Shown: piece after piece, positions 6,752 through 13,867 of the stretch
Numbering within the stretch: the first letter of the stretch is position 1
Layout of the letters: each line of letters starts with the position of its first letter
From: CAYURH01 sp964447105
GTDB taxonomy: Bacteria > Patescibacteriota > Saccharimonadia > Saccharimonadales > EFPC-124
Reading direction: 5' to 3'
Assembly (NCBI GenBank): GCA_964447105.1
Contig: CAYURH010000014.1
Location: 1 to 29,918 of the forward strand
Length of the DNA: 29,918 nt
Made by a program: the position numbers and the translations under genes
Notes under the pieces: generated by a model
What the model was told of the DNA's origin: nothing
The model's input: only the letters and a program-made list of their open reading frames with translations
Databases searched by the model: none

Positions 6752-6841
6752 GGAGAGGTGGCCGAGTGGCCGAAGGCGCACGCTTGGAAAGCGTGTATAC
6801 GAGCGATCGTATCGCGGGTTCGAATCCCGCCCTCTCCGCCA
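6752..6841 (+). tRNA. tRNA-Ser (anticodon GGA), CCA encoded
   Basis: The acceptor stem GGAGAGG (6752-6758) pairs with CCTCTCC (6831-6837), followed by discriminator G and encoded CCA (6839-6841). The D arm contains TGGCCGAGTGGCCGAAGGC. The anticodon stem CACGC/GCGTG holds loop TTGGAAA, giving anticodon GGA (serine UCC/UCU). A long variable arm (TATACGAGCGATCGTATC) and the T arm CGGGTTCGAATCCCG follow. At 90 nt with a class II variable arm it is a typical tRNA-Ser. A strong hairpin terminator begins on its last base. Confidence 0.97.
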
Positions 6842-6880
6842 ATAAAATAAGACAACCAGTATGGCCTGTCTTATTTTATT
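6841..6880. terminator. Intrinsic terminator of tRNA-Ser
   Basis: A 14-bp perfect stem AATAAAATAAGACA (6841-6854) with TGTCTTATTTTATT (6867-6880); the 3' arm supplies the T-rich tract. It is symmetric and could work in both directions. Confidence 0.8.
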
Positions 6881-6882
6881 GC

Positions 6883-7067
6883 TGAAGGTTGGATTTGAGC
6901 TCGCGAGCGACAAGCTTGCTTGATGCAATCGCGGGTGGCCTATGGCCGCTTCATCAGGCGCTCGGAGTAAACTCCTGCGCTCCTGATTCGCGAGCGGTCG
7001 CAAGCCGCGCGCGCAGATGCTTGCATCGAGCACGGGGCGCAGCGTGCGCCATCCCGCTCTCCGCCAA
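6883..7067. other. Structured GC-rich non-coding stretch ending in a tRNA-3'-like sequence
   Basis: No convincing gene lies between the tRNA terminator and 7126. The stretch holds several small palindromes: GCTCGCGAGC near 6900, GGCCTATGGCC near 6940, GGAGTAAACTCC near 6965 and GGCGCAGCGTGCGCC near 7036. It ends (7051-7067) with a copy of the tRNA-Ser 3' end (6824-6842), identical except for a missing CC. No 5' tRNA half pairs with it. Possibly a decayed tRNA copy, a recombination scar or an RNA of unknown function. Confidence 0.4.
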
Positions 7068-7112
7068 ATAGAGCATAAGTTGTCTCGAAGCCCCGAAGAT
7101 TGTTAAACCCGC

Positions 7113-7118
7113 TATAAT
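7113..7118 (+). promoter_or_regulatory. -10 TATAAT of the MBL gene
   Basis: Ends 7 nt before ATG 7126; leaderless arrangement. Confidence 0.6.
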
Positions 7119-7125
7119 AGCTAGT

Positions 7126-7782
7126 ATGAAATTAACGAAATACGCGCACGCATGCCTGGTGTTAGAACATCAGGGCAAGAAGATAATTATCGATCCGGGT
7201 GAGTTTTCGCCAGATTTTGGCGATGCCAACAATGTGGTGGCGATCGTCGTCACGCATGTTCACCCCGACCACTTTGACCCAACCAAACTCGCATCCATTC
7301 TGGCCAAAAACCCAGATGCAAAATTATTCACTACCCATGAGGTCCAAGCCCAATTTGATCGACCAAATGTAGAAACCCCCCAAACGGGCGACAAAACGGC
7401 AGTCGGTCCATTCACACTGGAATTTTTTGGCGAAAAGCACGCTGTGATCCACGACATGAAACCGGCTGCACAGAACATTGGTGTGATGATCAATGACGTA
7501 TTTTATTACCCTGGTGATATCCTGTTGTCGCCAGAGCGCCCGGTAAAGGTTCTGGCTTGCCCCTCAATTGCGCCCTGGCAAAAAATGAGCGAGACGATTG
7601 ATTTCTTGGGCCAAGTTAAGCCCACGGAGTTTTTCTTTCCTACACACAACGCGCTGCTTTCCGACGTGGGCCATGAAGTATATGAGAAAATTTGGTTAAA
7701 CAACGGTGCAGAGCACCATGGTCTGACGCAAAAGATTTTGAACCCTGGCGATTCAGTCGAGATTAGTCGCCATGATCAGTAA
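7126..7782 (+). CDS. Metallo-beta-lactamase-fold hydrolase (UlaG/UPF0173-like)
   Basis: 218 residues. The MBL zinc motif THVHPDHFD (43-51) is clear. Later ligands are seen as a His in 'GEKHAVIH', Asp in 'YYPGDIL' and His in 'FPTHNALLS'. The short N-terminal strand pair with 'MKLTKYAHACLVLEHQGKKIIIDPG' is typical of the UPF0173/UlaG-like branch, which includes lactonases and phosphodiesterases. It is cytosolic and binds two metal ions. The last 11 nt overlap the next gene, so the two are probably translated from one mRNA. The exact substrate is unknown. Confidence 0.9.
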   Translation: MKLTKYAHACLVLEHQGKKIIIDPGEFSPDFGDANNVVAIVVTHVHPDHFDPTKLASILAKNPDAKLFTTHEVQAQFDRPNVETPQTGDKTAVGPFTLEFFGEKHAVIHDMKPAAQNIGVMINDVFYYPGDILLSPERPVKVLACPSIAPWQKMSETIDFLGQVKPTEFFFPTHNALLSDVGHEVYEKIWLNNGAEHHGLTQKILNPGDSVEISRHDQ

Positions 7783-8371
7783 TGTGCATAACCGAGATTT
7801 GCACACCCAAATTGATTATCTAGAAAAAGTGCTCGCCAAAAGCAAAACTGTAAGCAAAGTGCTAGAGCTGGCGCCGCTACTTGGGCTACCCAACTGGTAT
7901 TTGGGCGCTGGAGCGATTTGCCAGACTGTGTGGAACGAGCTGCATGGCTTTCCGCTCGAGCAGGGTATCAAAGATTGCGATCTTGCTTACTTTGACCCAG
8001 ATATGAGCGCAGCGGCTCAAGACAGATTTATCCAAAAAGGTAAAAAACTTTTTGCTCACTTGCCGATTGAAGTCGAACTAACCAACGAGGCACGAGTGCA
8101 CCTATGGTACGAACAGGAATTGGGCAAAGAAATACGGCCATACACATCTACCGAAGACGCTATCAACACATGGCCCACAACTTCCAGCTCAGTCGGGGTT
8201 CGTTACGAGGGCGGCGCATTTGTTGTGTATGCGCCATATGGGCTGAACGATATGTTTAGCATGATAATGCGTCCAAATAAGACATTGATTACCTATAAGG
8301 TGTACCAAGAGAAGGCTGCCCGCTATAAAAGCTGTTGGCCCAAATTAGAAATTGTTCCATGGGAAGTATAA
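7772..8371 (+). CDS. Nucleotidyltransferase-like protein (DUF925/COG3575 type)
   Basis: 199 residues from the ATG at 7772, overlapping the MBL gene by 11 nt. The region 'WYLGAGAICQTVWNELHG' (43-59) followed by 'IKDCDLAYFD' (66-75, with two Asp positioned as metal ligands) matches the predicted nucleotidyltransferases of the DUF925 group. The C-terminus has 'YAPYGLNDMFSMIMRPN', also typical. The biochemical role of this group is not settled. Coupling to the MBL gene is the only context clue. Confidence 0.82.
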   Translation: MISNVHNRDLHTQIDYLEKVLAKSKTVSKVLELAPLLGLPNWYLGAGAICQTVWNELHGFPLEQGIKDCDLAYFDPDMSAAAQDRFIQKGKKLFAHLPIEVELTNEARVHLWYEQELGKEIRPYTSTEDAINTWPTTSSSVGVRYEGGAFVVYAPYGLNDMFSMIMRPNKTLITYKVYQEKAARYKSCWPKLEIVPWEV

Positions 8372-8385
8372 AAACGAAGTAATAG

Positions 8386-8413
8386 TTGACATACGCGCAG
8401 TATCTTATATAAT
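8386..8413 (+). promoter_or_regulatory. Strong promoter upstream of the leader ORF and MFS gene
   Basis: Consensus -35 TTGACA (8386-8391), 16-bp spacer, consensus -10 TATAAT (8408-8413). It is the closest match to a housekeeping sigma-70 promoter in the window. Transcription should start near 8420. Confidence 0.8.
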
Positions 8414-8423
8414 CACCAACACT

Positions 8424-8516
8424 ATGAATCACCATAGCCATAGCATTATGAATACCTATTTCGTGGCCGCCAAACCAGAATGCGGCATTTTTGCTATGGC
8501 TTATCTTTTGACTTAA
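8424..8516 (+). CDS. Putative 30-aa leader peptide of the MFS gene
   Basis: The ATG at 8424 lies 10 nt past the -10 box, so the mRNA begins almost at the start codon. The frame has 30 codons and ends in TAA at 8514-8516. The peptide starts with a His-rich part (His at 3, 4 and 6). The region also holds two arms of a 10-bp stem, AGCCATAGCA (8436-8445) and TGCTATGGCT (8492-8501), so a translating ribosome would disrupt that stem. A terminator follows 29 nt later. The arrangement fits ribosome-controlled attenuation; the peptide need have no function of its own. Confidence 0.55.
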   Translation: MNHHSHSIMNTYFVAAKPECGIFAMAYLLT

Positions 8517-8544
8517 AAATACGTTTTACAAGTTTAACGAGATG

Positions 8545-8569
8545 AGCCTCCGCGAAAACGGAGGTTTTT
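8545..8569 (+). terminator. Intrinsic terminator/attenuator before the MFS gene
   Basis: CCTCCG (8547-8552) pairs with CGGAGG (8559-8564), extended by G-T and A-T pairs, followed by TTTTT (8565-8569). It lies between the leader ORF and the MFS gene, not after it, so it should act as an attenuator. CTCCGC (8549-8554) could pair instead with GCGGAG (8575-8580). A further 9-bp hairpin lies at 8589-8610. Confidence 0.78.
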
Positions 8570-8639
8570 CATATGCGGAGTCTTATCTGGTTACGCTTCC
8601 CAGCGTAGCCTGTACCTATCACAAAGGAGCATACAGAAA

Positions 8640-9821
8640 GTGACAGAGCAACAAGCCCGTCGGAATATCCGACTGCTTCGCCTGTATCGTTTGGTGGCCG
8701 GCTCTTTGATCGCCATGCCAGTACTCACGCTGTTTTGGCAACAGAACGGCCTGAACCAAGAGCAGATCGCCCTAACACAGGCGGTATTTGCGGCCACAGC
8801 CATGATATGTGAAGTGCCGAGCGGTTGGTTTGCTGATCGCTTTGCGCGCAAGACATCGTTGGCGATTGGCGCCGCGCTGGCTATCGTAGGATTTGCGGTG
8901 TACAGCATGGCGTACGGGTTTTGGCAGTTTTGCGCTGCCGAAGTTGTGCTGGGGGTGGGGTATGCGTGTGTGTCCGGGGCGGATTCGGCCCTGGCCTGCG
9001 ATTCGCTGCTGGCAGCCGGCATTGAAAATAACTATAGCTGGTTTGAAGCCACGAGCATGGGTGTGGGCAGCATGGGCGGCGCCCTAGCTAGTTTGACGGG
9101 CGGCGTTGTAGCGGCGAATTTTGGCCTGCGGTCAACGGTGGTGGCGCAAGTACCGCTCGACGTGGTGTTGCTCGTTGTCGCACTGCTGCTCATTGAGCCG
9201 CCGCGGCTGCGATCGCTTCACAAACGCAACATTGTGCGCGACGTGCTGCGTATTACCAAATATGCATTGCACGGACATCGTGAGATCAAGTGGCTCATTT
9301 TTTACGGCGCAGTAGTGGGCACCATGACGCACACTGTTATCTGGCTGTATCAACCGTATTACGCCATGGTGGGCGTGCCAATTGGCTGGTTTGGCGTGAT
9401 TAGCGCCGGACAATTTGTGTCGATCGCCGTGTTTTCGCTCTTAGTCACTCGCTACGAACGCATGCGTCGCGCTGCGGTGCTGAGTTCGTTTGTGGCAATT
9501 GGCGTGGTGAGCTATGTGGTCATGGGGTTACGTCCTACGGCATGGCTGATTGGTGCTCAACTGGGTTTTCATCTGGTGCGAGCGCTGTCAGATCCAATCA
9601 TCAAAGATTACGTAAACCGACTGATTGAACCGGAATTTCGTGCCACGTTGTTGTCGGTGAAGAGCCTGGTGCAGCGGTTGCTGTATAGTGTGGCCGGGCC
9701 GGCAATTGGCTGGGTGGTTGATCACTACTCGCTGTCGGCAGCGCTGCTATTTTCGGCGGTTCTGTATGGCAGCCTGGGTCTGGTTACGCTGGTGGCACTG
9801 CGGCGAGCACGAGTGTTGTGA
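8640..9821 (+). CDS. MFS transporter
   Basis: 393 residues with about 12 membrane segments. The loop between segments 2 and 3 carries the MFS motif A variant 'GWFADRFARK' (about 63-72). The first helix and 'EVPSGWFADRF' resemble drug-efflux type members of the superfamily, but the substrate cannot be read. The GTG start at 8640 follows AAAGGAG (8623-8629) with a 10-nt gap. The mRNA has a ~220-nt leader with a short ORF and a terminator, so expression is probably induced. Two GC-rich hairpins follow before the convergent gene at 9926. Confidence 0.92.
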   Translation: MTEQQARRNIRLLRLYRLVAGSLIAMPVLTLFWQQNGLNQEQIALTQAVFAATAMICEVPSGWFADRFARKTSLAIGAALAIVGFAVYSMAYGFWQFCAAEVVLGVGYACVSGADSALACDSLLAAGIENNYSWFEATSMGVGSMGGALASLTGGVVAANFGLRSTVVAQVPLDVVLLVVALLLIEPPRLRSLHKRNIVRDVLRITKYALHGHREIKWLIFYGAVVGTMTHTVIWLYQPYYAMVGVPIGWFGVISAGQFVSIAVFSLLVTRYERMRRAAVLSSFVAIGVVSYVVMGLRPTAWLIGAQLGFHLVRALSDPIIKDYVNRLIEPEFRATLLSVKSLVQRLLYSVAGPAIGWVVDHYSLSAALLFSAVLYGSLGLVTLVALRRARVL

Positions 9822-9826
9822 TGGGA

Positions 9827-9863
9827 GATACGGGGTGACGATGAACTGTCGTCGCCCCGTATC
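9827..9863 (+). terminator. GC-rich hairpin after the MFS gene
   Basis: Stem GATACGGGG-T-GACGA (9827-9841) with TCGTC-G-CCCCGTATC (9849-9863): 15 pairs including one G-T. It starts 5 nt after the MFS stop. AAAATAATT follows, not a T-tract. Confidence 0.65.
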
Positions 9864-9884
9864 GAAAATAATTGCATTTATATC

Positions 9885-9920
9885 CGCGGTGGGGCGGCCG
9901 GCCTCGGCCGCCCCACCGCG
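9885..9920. terminator. 16-bp perfect GC-rich hairpin
   Basis: Positions 9885-9900 pair fully with 9905-9920 around a GCCT loop. It lies 5 nt past the stop of the minus-strand gene at 9926. It is the longest perfect stem in the window and has no T-tract on the minus strand. Confidence 0.7.
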
Positions 9921-9925
9921 TACTG

Positions 9926-10528
9926 TCACTCTCCCGGCACCTCCACGTACAGCACGGTGCGGTGCTCTACCGGCCTCGCGTCTGCGCTGATGCCGGAGTT
10001 CGCCAGCTGCGCCACTGCCGCCTCGGCGTCGATGCCGAGTGGGGCGTTGAAGCAGAGCAGTAGCGCCGTGCGTTCGCCCCGCTGTTCGCGCCCGATCACG
10101 CAGCCCAGAGGTAGGTTGACCTCAGGGTCTGCGCGGAACGCTGCAGTGACTTCCAGGACCCACGCTTCGAACGGTACCTGCAGGTATTCCTCGCGGATCT
10201 TGCCGATGTTGACCTTGATCGCGTAGCCGACGAGCCGTCCGTGGACGTCTGTCACTGCCTGGCGGCTAGCCAGCCTGAACCACGGCTGCATCAGCATGTC
10301 GACGACCTGGGAATCCAGCTGCGACCACTTCTCGTCGCTCAGATCCAGGGTGATCCAGTAGGTGTCGGGTTCGCCGTTGATCGGCTTAACTTTGAACGCA
10401 TCGCCGACACTGCTCGGCGCATTGCCGACCAGTGCCCGGATCGCGTGCGAAAAGCGCTCGACGATCTTTGCGCCGCGTTCCATCTCGCCGCTCATCGATA
10501 GCGAAAGCGGCCACAGGAAAACAGTCAT
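9926..10528 (-). CDS. GC-rich hypothetical protein
   Basis: 200 residues from ATG 10528; internal ATGs at residues 12 and 16 are possible starts, and no good SD precedes any of them. A -10-like TATACT lies at plus 10572-10577. The protein is mixed alpha/beta without a signal peptide or membrane segment. 'DTYWITLDLSDEKW' and 'LPLGCVIGREQRGERTALLLCFNAPLG' look like beta-sheet cores. No family recognised. GC content is clearly above that of both neighbours, and a 16-bp hairpin follows the stop, as with the other GC-rich genes of the window. Confidence 0.7.
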   Translation of the reverse strand: MTVFLWPLSLSMSGEMERGAKIVERFSHAIRALVGNAPSSVGDAFKVKPINGEPDTYWITLDLSDEKWSQLDSQVVDMLMQPWFRLASRQAVTDVHGRLVGYAIKVNIGKIREEYLQVPFEAWVLEVTAAFRADPEVNLPLGCVIGREQRGERTALLLCFNAPLGIDAEAAVAQLANSGISADARPVEHRTVLYVEVPGE

Positions 10529-10571
10529 GCGATTGCCAATCGTAGATGGATAGCTAACAGGGATACTTTAT

Positions 10572-10577
10572 AGTATA
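10572..10577 (-). promoter_or_regulatory. Possible -10 TATACT of the 9926-10528 gene
   Basis: Lies 43 nt upstream of ATG 10528 in a very AT-rich patch that also allows other -10 choices. It implies a leader of ~35 nt. Confidence 0.35.
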
Positions 10578-10587
10578 TATAATAATC

Positions 10588-11202
10588 TTAAGCTCTTGGC
10601 AACACTACGGTTACCCCGCCGCCTGTAGGGTTCAGATACTGTTGTACGTGACGTGGTGAGTATATGGTGTGGGTATTGCGCTCGTCGGGGTCGATAATCT
10701 CGACCGTGTCGTCTGTCCAGCGGGTAATGATGACGGCGTGCGCGTCTTTATTTGCCCCAAAGCCGGGACGCACACCTACAATCGCTGGGCGCTCCTGCAC
10801 GATCTGCCGTACGCTTTTGCTCACGGCGTGGGTTTTGTAAAACTCAATTTCGCGCGGCGTGCGCAGATAACCGGCTTCAACCATACGCGCTATCCGTTCG
10901 TCGGACGCGTCGGTGTTGCCGTTGAGCTGCCACGATACAATACTCATGCCGTACTGGTCTCGCAACAGCCCGGCCAATTGCGGGCGCATCCAGCACATGC
11001 GCGGCTCGAAATTTTTATCCCAATCCAACCTAGCCGCGAATGAGCCAATATCCGATCCCGGTCCGTGGGCCAAGTATCCGTAGGCTTTGCCAAGCATAAA
11101 AAAACAGGTAGGTGCGCACATGCGCAGTGCCTTGAATTCACCAATTGCGGGTGCGGCCGACTGTTCAGTAACGCGGATAAGCGCAGGGAAGGCGTTGGAC
11201 AT
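10588..11202 (-). CDS. C39-like cysteine peptidase family protein
   Basis: 204 residues. A papain-like triad can be placed: Cys29 in 'MCAPTCFFMLG' (compare the CGPT element of C39 peptidases), His155 in 'DAHAVIITRW' and Asp171 in 'EIIDPDE'. True C39 domains cleave double-glycine leaders, but stand-alone C39-like proteins have many other roles. No signal peptide or transporter domain is present, so it is probably cytosolic. The ATG lies 7 nt after TATAAT (plus 10210-equivalent position 11210-11215), which makes it leaderless. It is divergent from the gene at 11250, with an inverted repeat between them. Confidence 0.75.
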   Translation of the reverse strand: MSNAFPALIRVTEQSAAPAIGEFKALRMCAPTCFFMLGKAYGYLAHGPGSDIGSFAARLDWDKNFEPRMCWMRPQLAGLLRDQYGMSIVSWQLNGNTDASDERIARMVEAGYLRTPREIEFYKTHAVSKSVRQIVQERPAIVGVRPGFGANKDAHAVIITRWTDDTVEIIDPDERNTHTIYSPRHVQQYLNPTGGGVTVVLPRA

Positions 11203-11209
11203 TGCTGAT

Positions 11210-11240
11210 ATTATACCACTTGGTCAAAATGTGGTATGAT
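11210..11240. promoter_or_regulatory. Symmetric divergent promoter
   Basis: TATAAT on - (plus 11210-11215) serves the peptidase and TATGAT on + (11235-11240) serves the 11250 gene. ATACCAC (11213-11219) and GTGGTAT (11231-11237) form a perfect 7-bp inverted repeat overlapping both -10 boxes. Confidence 0.5.
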
Positions 11241-11249
11241 CACGTGGCT

Positions 11250-12098
11250 ATGGGGATAGAACTTATTAATGGCACGGGCCACGACTGTGAATTTCGAGGC
11301 AAAAGGGGTACGGTAACACTTTCGAAATTATTGGGGGTCGAAGCGTTTCGAGCTAGTACGGCTACGGAGCGGGAGCCACGCCAAACCATGCTAATGCAGG
11401 TTGGTGATCGACTGGTGAATGTGCCAGTGTTTGAGCTAAAAATCAGCGGCTTCGCCGAGCGCGATAAAGAGCGAATGATTGGCCATGGCGCCATGCAACA
11501 CGTAGTGCTCATGAGTCGCATAGCAGAACGTGCTGCGGTGGTTGCCGCGGATGAAAATATCGCACACATTGCACATCCCGCCTACATGCAGCGAGAATGG
11601 CCCGGCGGGCCCATTACCCAGGCCCGTTTTGCGGCGCGACCAGTTCGCCGTAACTATGAAGCTGTTCGATCAGAAAGTGGCCATTTATGGGAGATGCGCA
11701 GATCCTCGGTGCCGCATTTGGTAAACGCGTCGCCGCAGGCCCTTCGACTGCTATTGCCCGACGGTGCACTAATCGATATCCCAAGCGTGTCACCGTATGG
11801 GGTAGATTATGACTATTGGCCCGACCAAACGACAGACCAAGGCATAATCTTGGCTCATAGCCAACCCAAGGAGCTCACCGGAGTGCCAAACGGAGGGGTT
11901 GATGCCGACGTGATCTTTATTGCTCACAGCGAAGTGCCCGTAGCCGCCATGCAGCTTGGTCGCCCCGGAGTATACCCACATTTGGCCGTAGCTTGTGGTA
12001 TGCAGCGTGATGCGAACGGTGTACAAACCGATGTTTGTACTGGCATAGCGCAGTATAGCCCAGAGACTATGGAGTTTTTTGCGCAAAGTGGAATTTAA
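11250..12098 (+). CDS. Hypothetical protein, 282 aa
   Basis: I start at ATG 11250, 9 nt after the -10 box TATGAT; a longer frame from 11202 would run through the promoter. No family recognised. There is no membrane segment or signal peptide. The protein is rich in His and Arg in its middle ('HIAHPAYMQREWPGG'). The C-terminal half is beta-rich with 'DADVIFIAHSEVPVAAMQLG'. The 12122 gene follows after 23 nt but has its own -10 box. The divergent C39-like peptidase is the other neighbour; a processing link is possible but has no support beyond position. Confidence 0.75.
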   Translation: MGIELINGTGHDCEFRGKRGTVTLSKLLGVEAFRASTATEREPRQTMLMQVGDRLVNVPVFELKISGFAERDKERMIGHGAMQHVVLMSRIAERAAVVAADENIAHIAHPAYMQREWPGGPITQARFAARPVRRNYEAVRSESGHLWEMRRSSVPHLVNASPQALRLLLPDGALIDIPSVSPYGVDYDYWPDQTTDQGIILAHSQPKELTGVPNGGVDADVIFIAHSEVPVAAMQLGRPGVYPHLAVACGMQRDANGVQTDVCTGIAQYSPETMEFFAQSGI

Positions 12099-12106
12099 AT
12101 CTATCG

Positions 12107-12112
12107 TATACT
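12107..12112 (+). promoter_or_regulatory. -10 TATACT of the 12122 gene
   Basis: Ends 9 nt before ATG 12122; near-leaderless arrangement. Confidence 0.5.
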
Positions 12113-12121
12113 CAAAAATAG

Positions 12122-13840
12122 ATGACCGATCACACAACTGACGCCTTAGGGCATGAAAAAGAGGCAAGTGCAGAGTATATTGATGAAACTCTACTTTTTA
12201 AGGAACGAGTTGCTGCAGTCGAAAGAGCAGCAGAGGCTGGTGAATATGGTGAGCCGCTTCGTTTTAGGGCGGCGTCTGAGCTTGAGTTTGGTGTGGCGGT
12301 AGTCGAGCCCGATAAGCGTAAGCTCTTGCTCGCCAACGCCAAAAGTGAAGCCGTTTTGGATTGGGCAGAAAAAGGTCAGGTGGTATTGCCGGCTGACATC
12401 GAAGCCCTGGCCGAGCCAGATGAAGCCCTCAACGACCACTACCGACAGATAGCACGCGAATACGTAGCGGCATTACCCGCTCGGAGTGAAGGCGAAGAGA
12501 GGCGCCGGCAAGAATGGTTGGCAGACATTGATGGCTTTACGGTTAGCGATATTATCAACTTCCGTTTTTACTGTGAGTTTTCTAACCCTACGCTTGGGGA
12601 TCCTAGCCCACCCAAAGGTGGTACGCTTGATGAGCTGACACAGCATACCGAGCAGAATGGTTGGGTGGAATTTCGATTTGGCACTGGCACGCTGCAAAAA
12701 GGCTATTATGATAACAAAACCGTGGCTGAATTCCGCACCAATCCATGTGAGCCCTCAGAATTAATTGAGCGCGAAGCCTTTATGAGACAACGGCTTGCCG
12801 ATATCGCCGCTGAGCATGGGGCGATTGTAGCCATGCCTGGGCTGGATGTAAACATAAGTGCTTATCAGCAAGATGCGCAGGGTGAGTGGCGACCCATTAT
12901 TGGGCATCAACAGGATCGTCAAGAAAAAACATTGGCTGTAGCCTCTGGCTTAAGTGCTGGCATTGAATCCGGTGCATGGATGTCGGACAAAATGGCACGG
13001 GAAAGAATTTTATTCGGTAAACTAGCTCAAACCTATAATTGGCGTATAACAGGCGTACGAGATGCAGTGCGGCTGCAGAATGATGTAGTAGAAATCCGCG
13101 AACCAAACTTTATTGGCACAACTGCGCATGGGCTGCTGTGGGGCATGTCGTCTATAAGCTATGGTTTGGAACGAAACGAGCAAGATGGGTTTACGCAAGC
13201 AGAATTAGTGCCTAATCTCATTGCCGTTCCTACTGAGCGGTTTGATAAAGATAGAGACTTGCAGCTTTTGCGCCTTATCGAAAAATCCAAGATGGAACAA
13301 CGATCTTTTGTAGTTGACTCTTCTTACGCAAGCTTGCGAGGGGCGCAGTTGTACAACGAAGTATTTGATGCAGACGAACAAGGCGAACCGAACGAATTGT
13401 ATGCAATTTTTGCCAAGCTATTCGCAAGTGCCATTACGCTCGAAGACGATGGTCGGTTGTTGTTTGACCCGGTATCGTTTTATGCGAGTCGACTGATGTT
13501 GGACGACGAGGTCAATAAGCAATTTAGCGGAGAGTTCGACGTACTATGTCAGAAGGCCAATCTCGACATTATGGCGGCGTACGTGGCCCGCGATGCCGTG
13601 CGCACAAAGGCTGTCGATGCAGTGGTTGCCGTCCCACAATACCCGGGTTACGAGCCGGCGGAGCTGGAGCAAGCTATGCTTACGTCACGTATTGCGCAAC
13701 GTATGTTTGGGAATCATCTAGGACGTTATGCAAAAAGAGTAGCTACGACAGGGGCTGCTCACTATCGACCCATAGAGAGTGAGGAAGACGAGCAACAGCT
13801 ATACGAAGAGTTATTGAAGCGCCTCGGTAACAAGCCGTAA
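12122..13840 (+). CDS. Large protein, possible glutamine synthetase/GCS-like fold
   Basis: 572 residues, clearly coding. Several spaced elements recall the carboxylate-amine ligase fold of glutamine synthetase and glutamate-cysteine ligase: 'ASELEFGVAV' near 50 (Glu pair on a strand), 'GWVEFRFGTG' near 180, 'TVAEFRTNPCEP' near 200, 'PGLDVNISAY' near 240 and 'VVEIREPN' near 320. In that fold such Glu, Asn and Arg residues bind metals and ATP. This is inference by eye, and no signature is complete. The N-terminal 40 residues are acidic. It lies 27 nt upstream of argS, which has its own -10 box. Confidence 0.8.
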   Translation: MTDHTTDALGHEKEASAEYIDETLLFKERVAAVERAAEAGEYGEPLRFRAASELEFGVAVVEPDKRKLLLANAKSEAVLDWAEKGQVVLPADIEALAEPDEALNDHYRQIAREYVAALPARSEGEERRRQEWLADIDGFTVSDIINFRFYCEFSNPTLGDPSPPKGGTLDELTQHTEQNGWVEFRFGTGTLQKGYYDNKTVAEFRTNPCEPSELIEREAFMRQRLADIAAEHGAIVAMPGLDVNISAYQQDAQGEWRPIIGHQQDRQEKTLAVASGLSAGIESGAWMSDKMARERILFGKLAQTYNWRITGVRDAVRLQNDVVEIREPNFIGTTAHGLLWGMSSISYGLERNEQDGFTQAELVPNLIAVPTERFDKDRDLQLLRLIEKSKMEQRSFVVDSSYASLRGAQLYNEVFDADEQGEPNELYAIFAKLFASAITLEDDGRLLFDPVSFYASRLMLDDEVNKQFSGEFDVLCQKANLDIMAAYVARDAVRTKAVDAVVAVPQYPGYEPAELEQAMLTSRIAQRMFGNHLGRYAKRVATTGAAHYRPIESEEDEQQLYEELLKRLGNKP

Positions 13841-13852
13841 GGGTAAATATGC

Positions 13853-13858
13853 TACAAT
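13853..13858 (+). promoter_or_regulatory. -10 TACAAT of argS
   Basis: Ends 9 nt before ATG 13868. Confidence 0.5.
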
Positions 13859-13867
13859 ACCTCTGAT

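Noticed and set aside
6719..7033. 104-codon minus-strand frame
   Set aside because: It is antisense to tRNA-Ser; the 'RRGRDSNPR...RPLGHLS' type protein is a well-known artefact of translating tRNA-Ser genes backwards.
6824..7067. Integrated element with att sites
   Set aside because: The tRNA 3' repeat is suggestive, but only ~185 bp lie between and no integrase is seen, so no mobile element is called.
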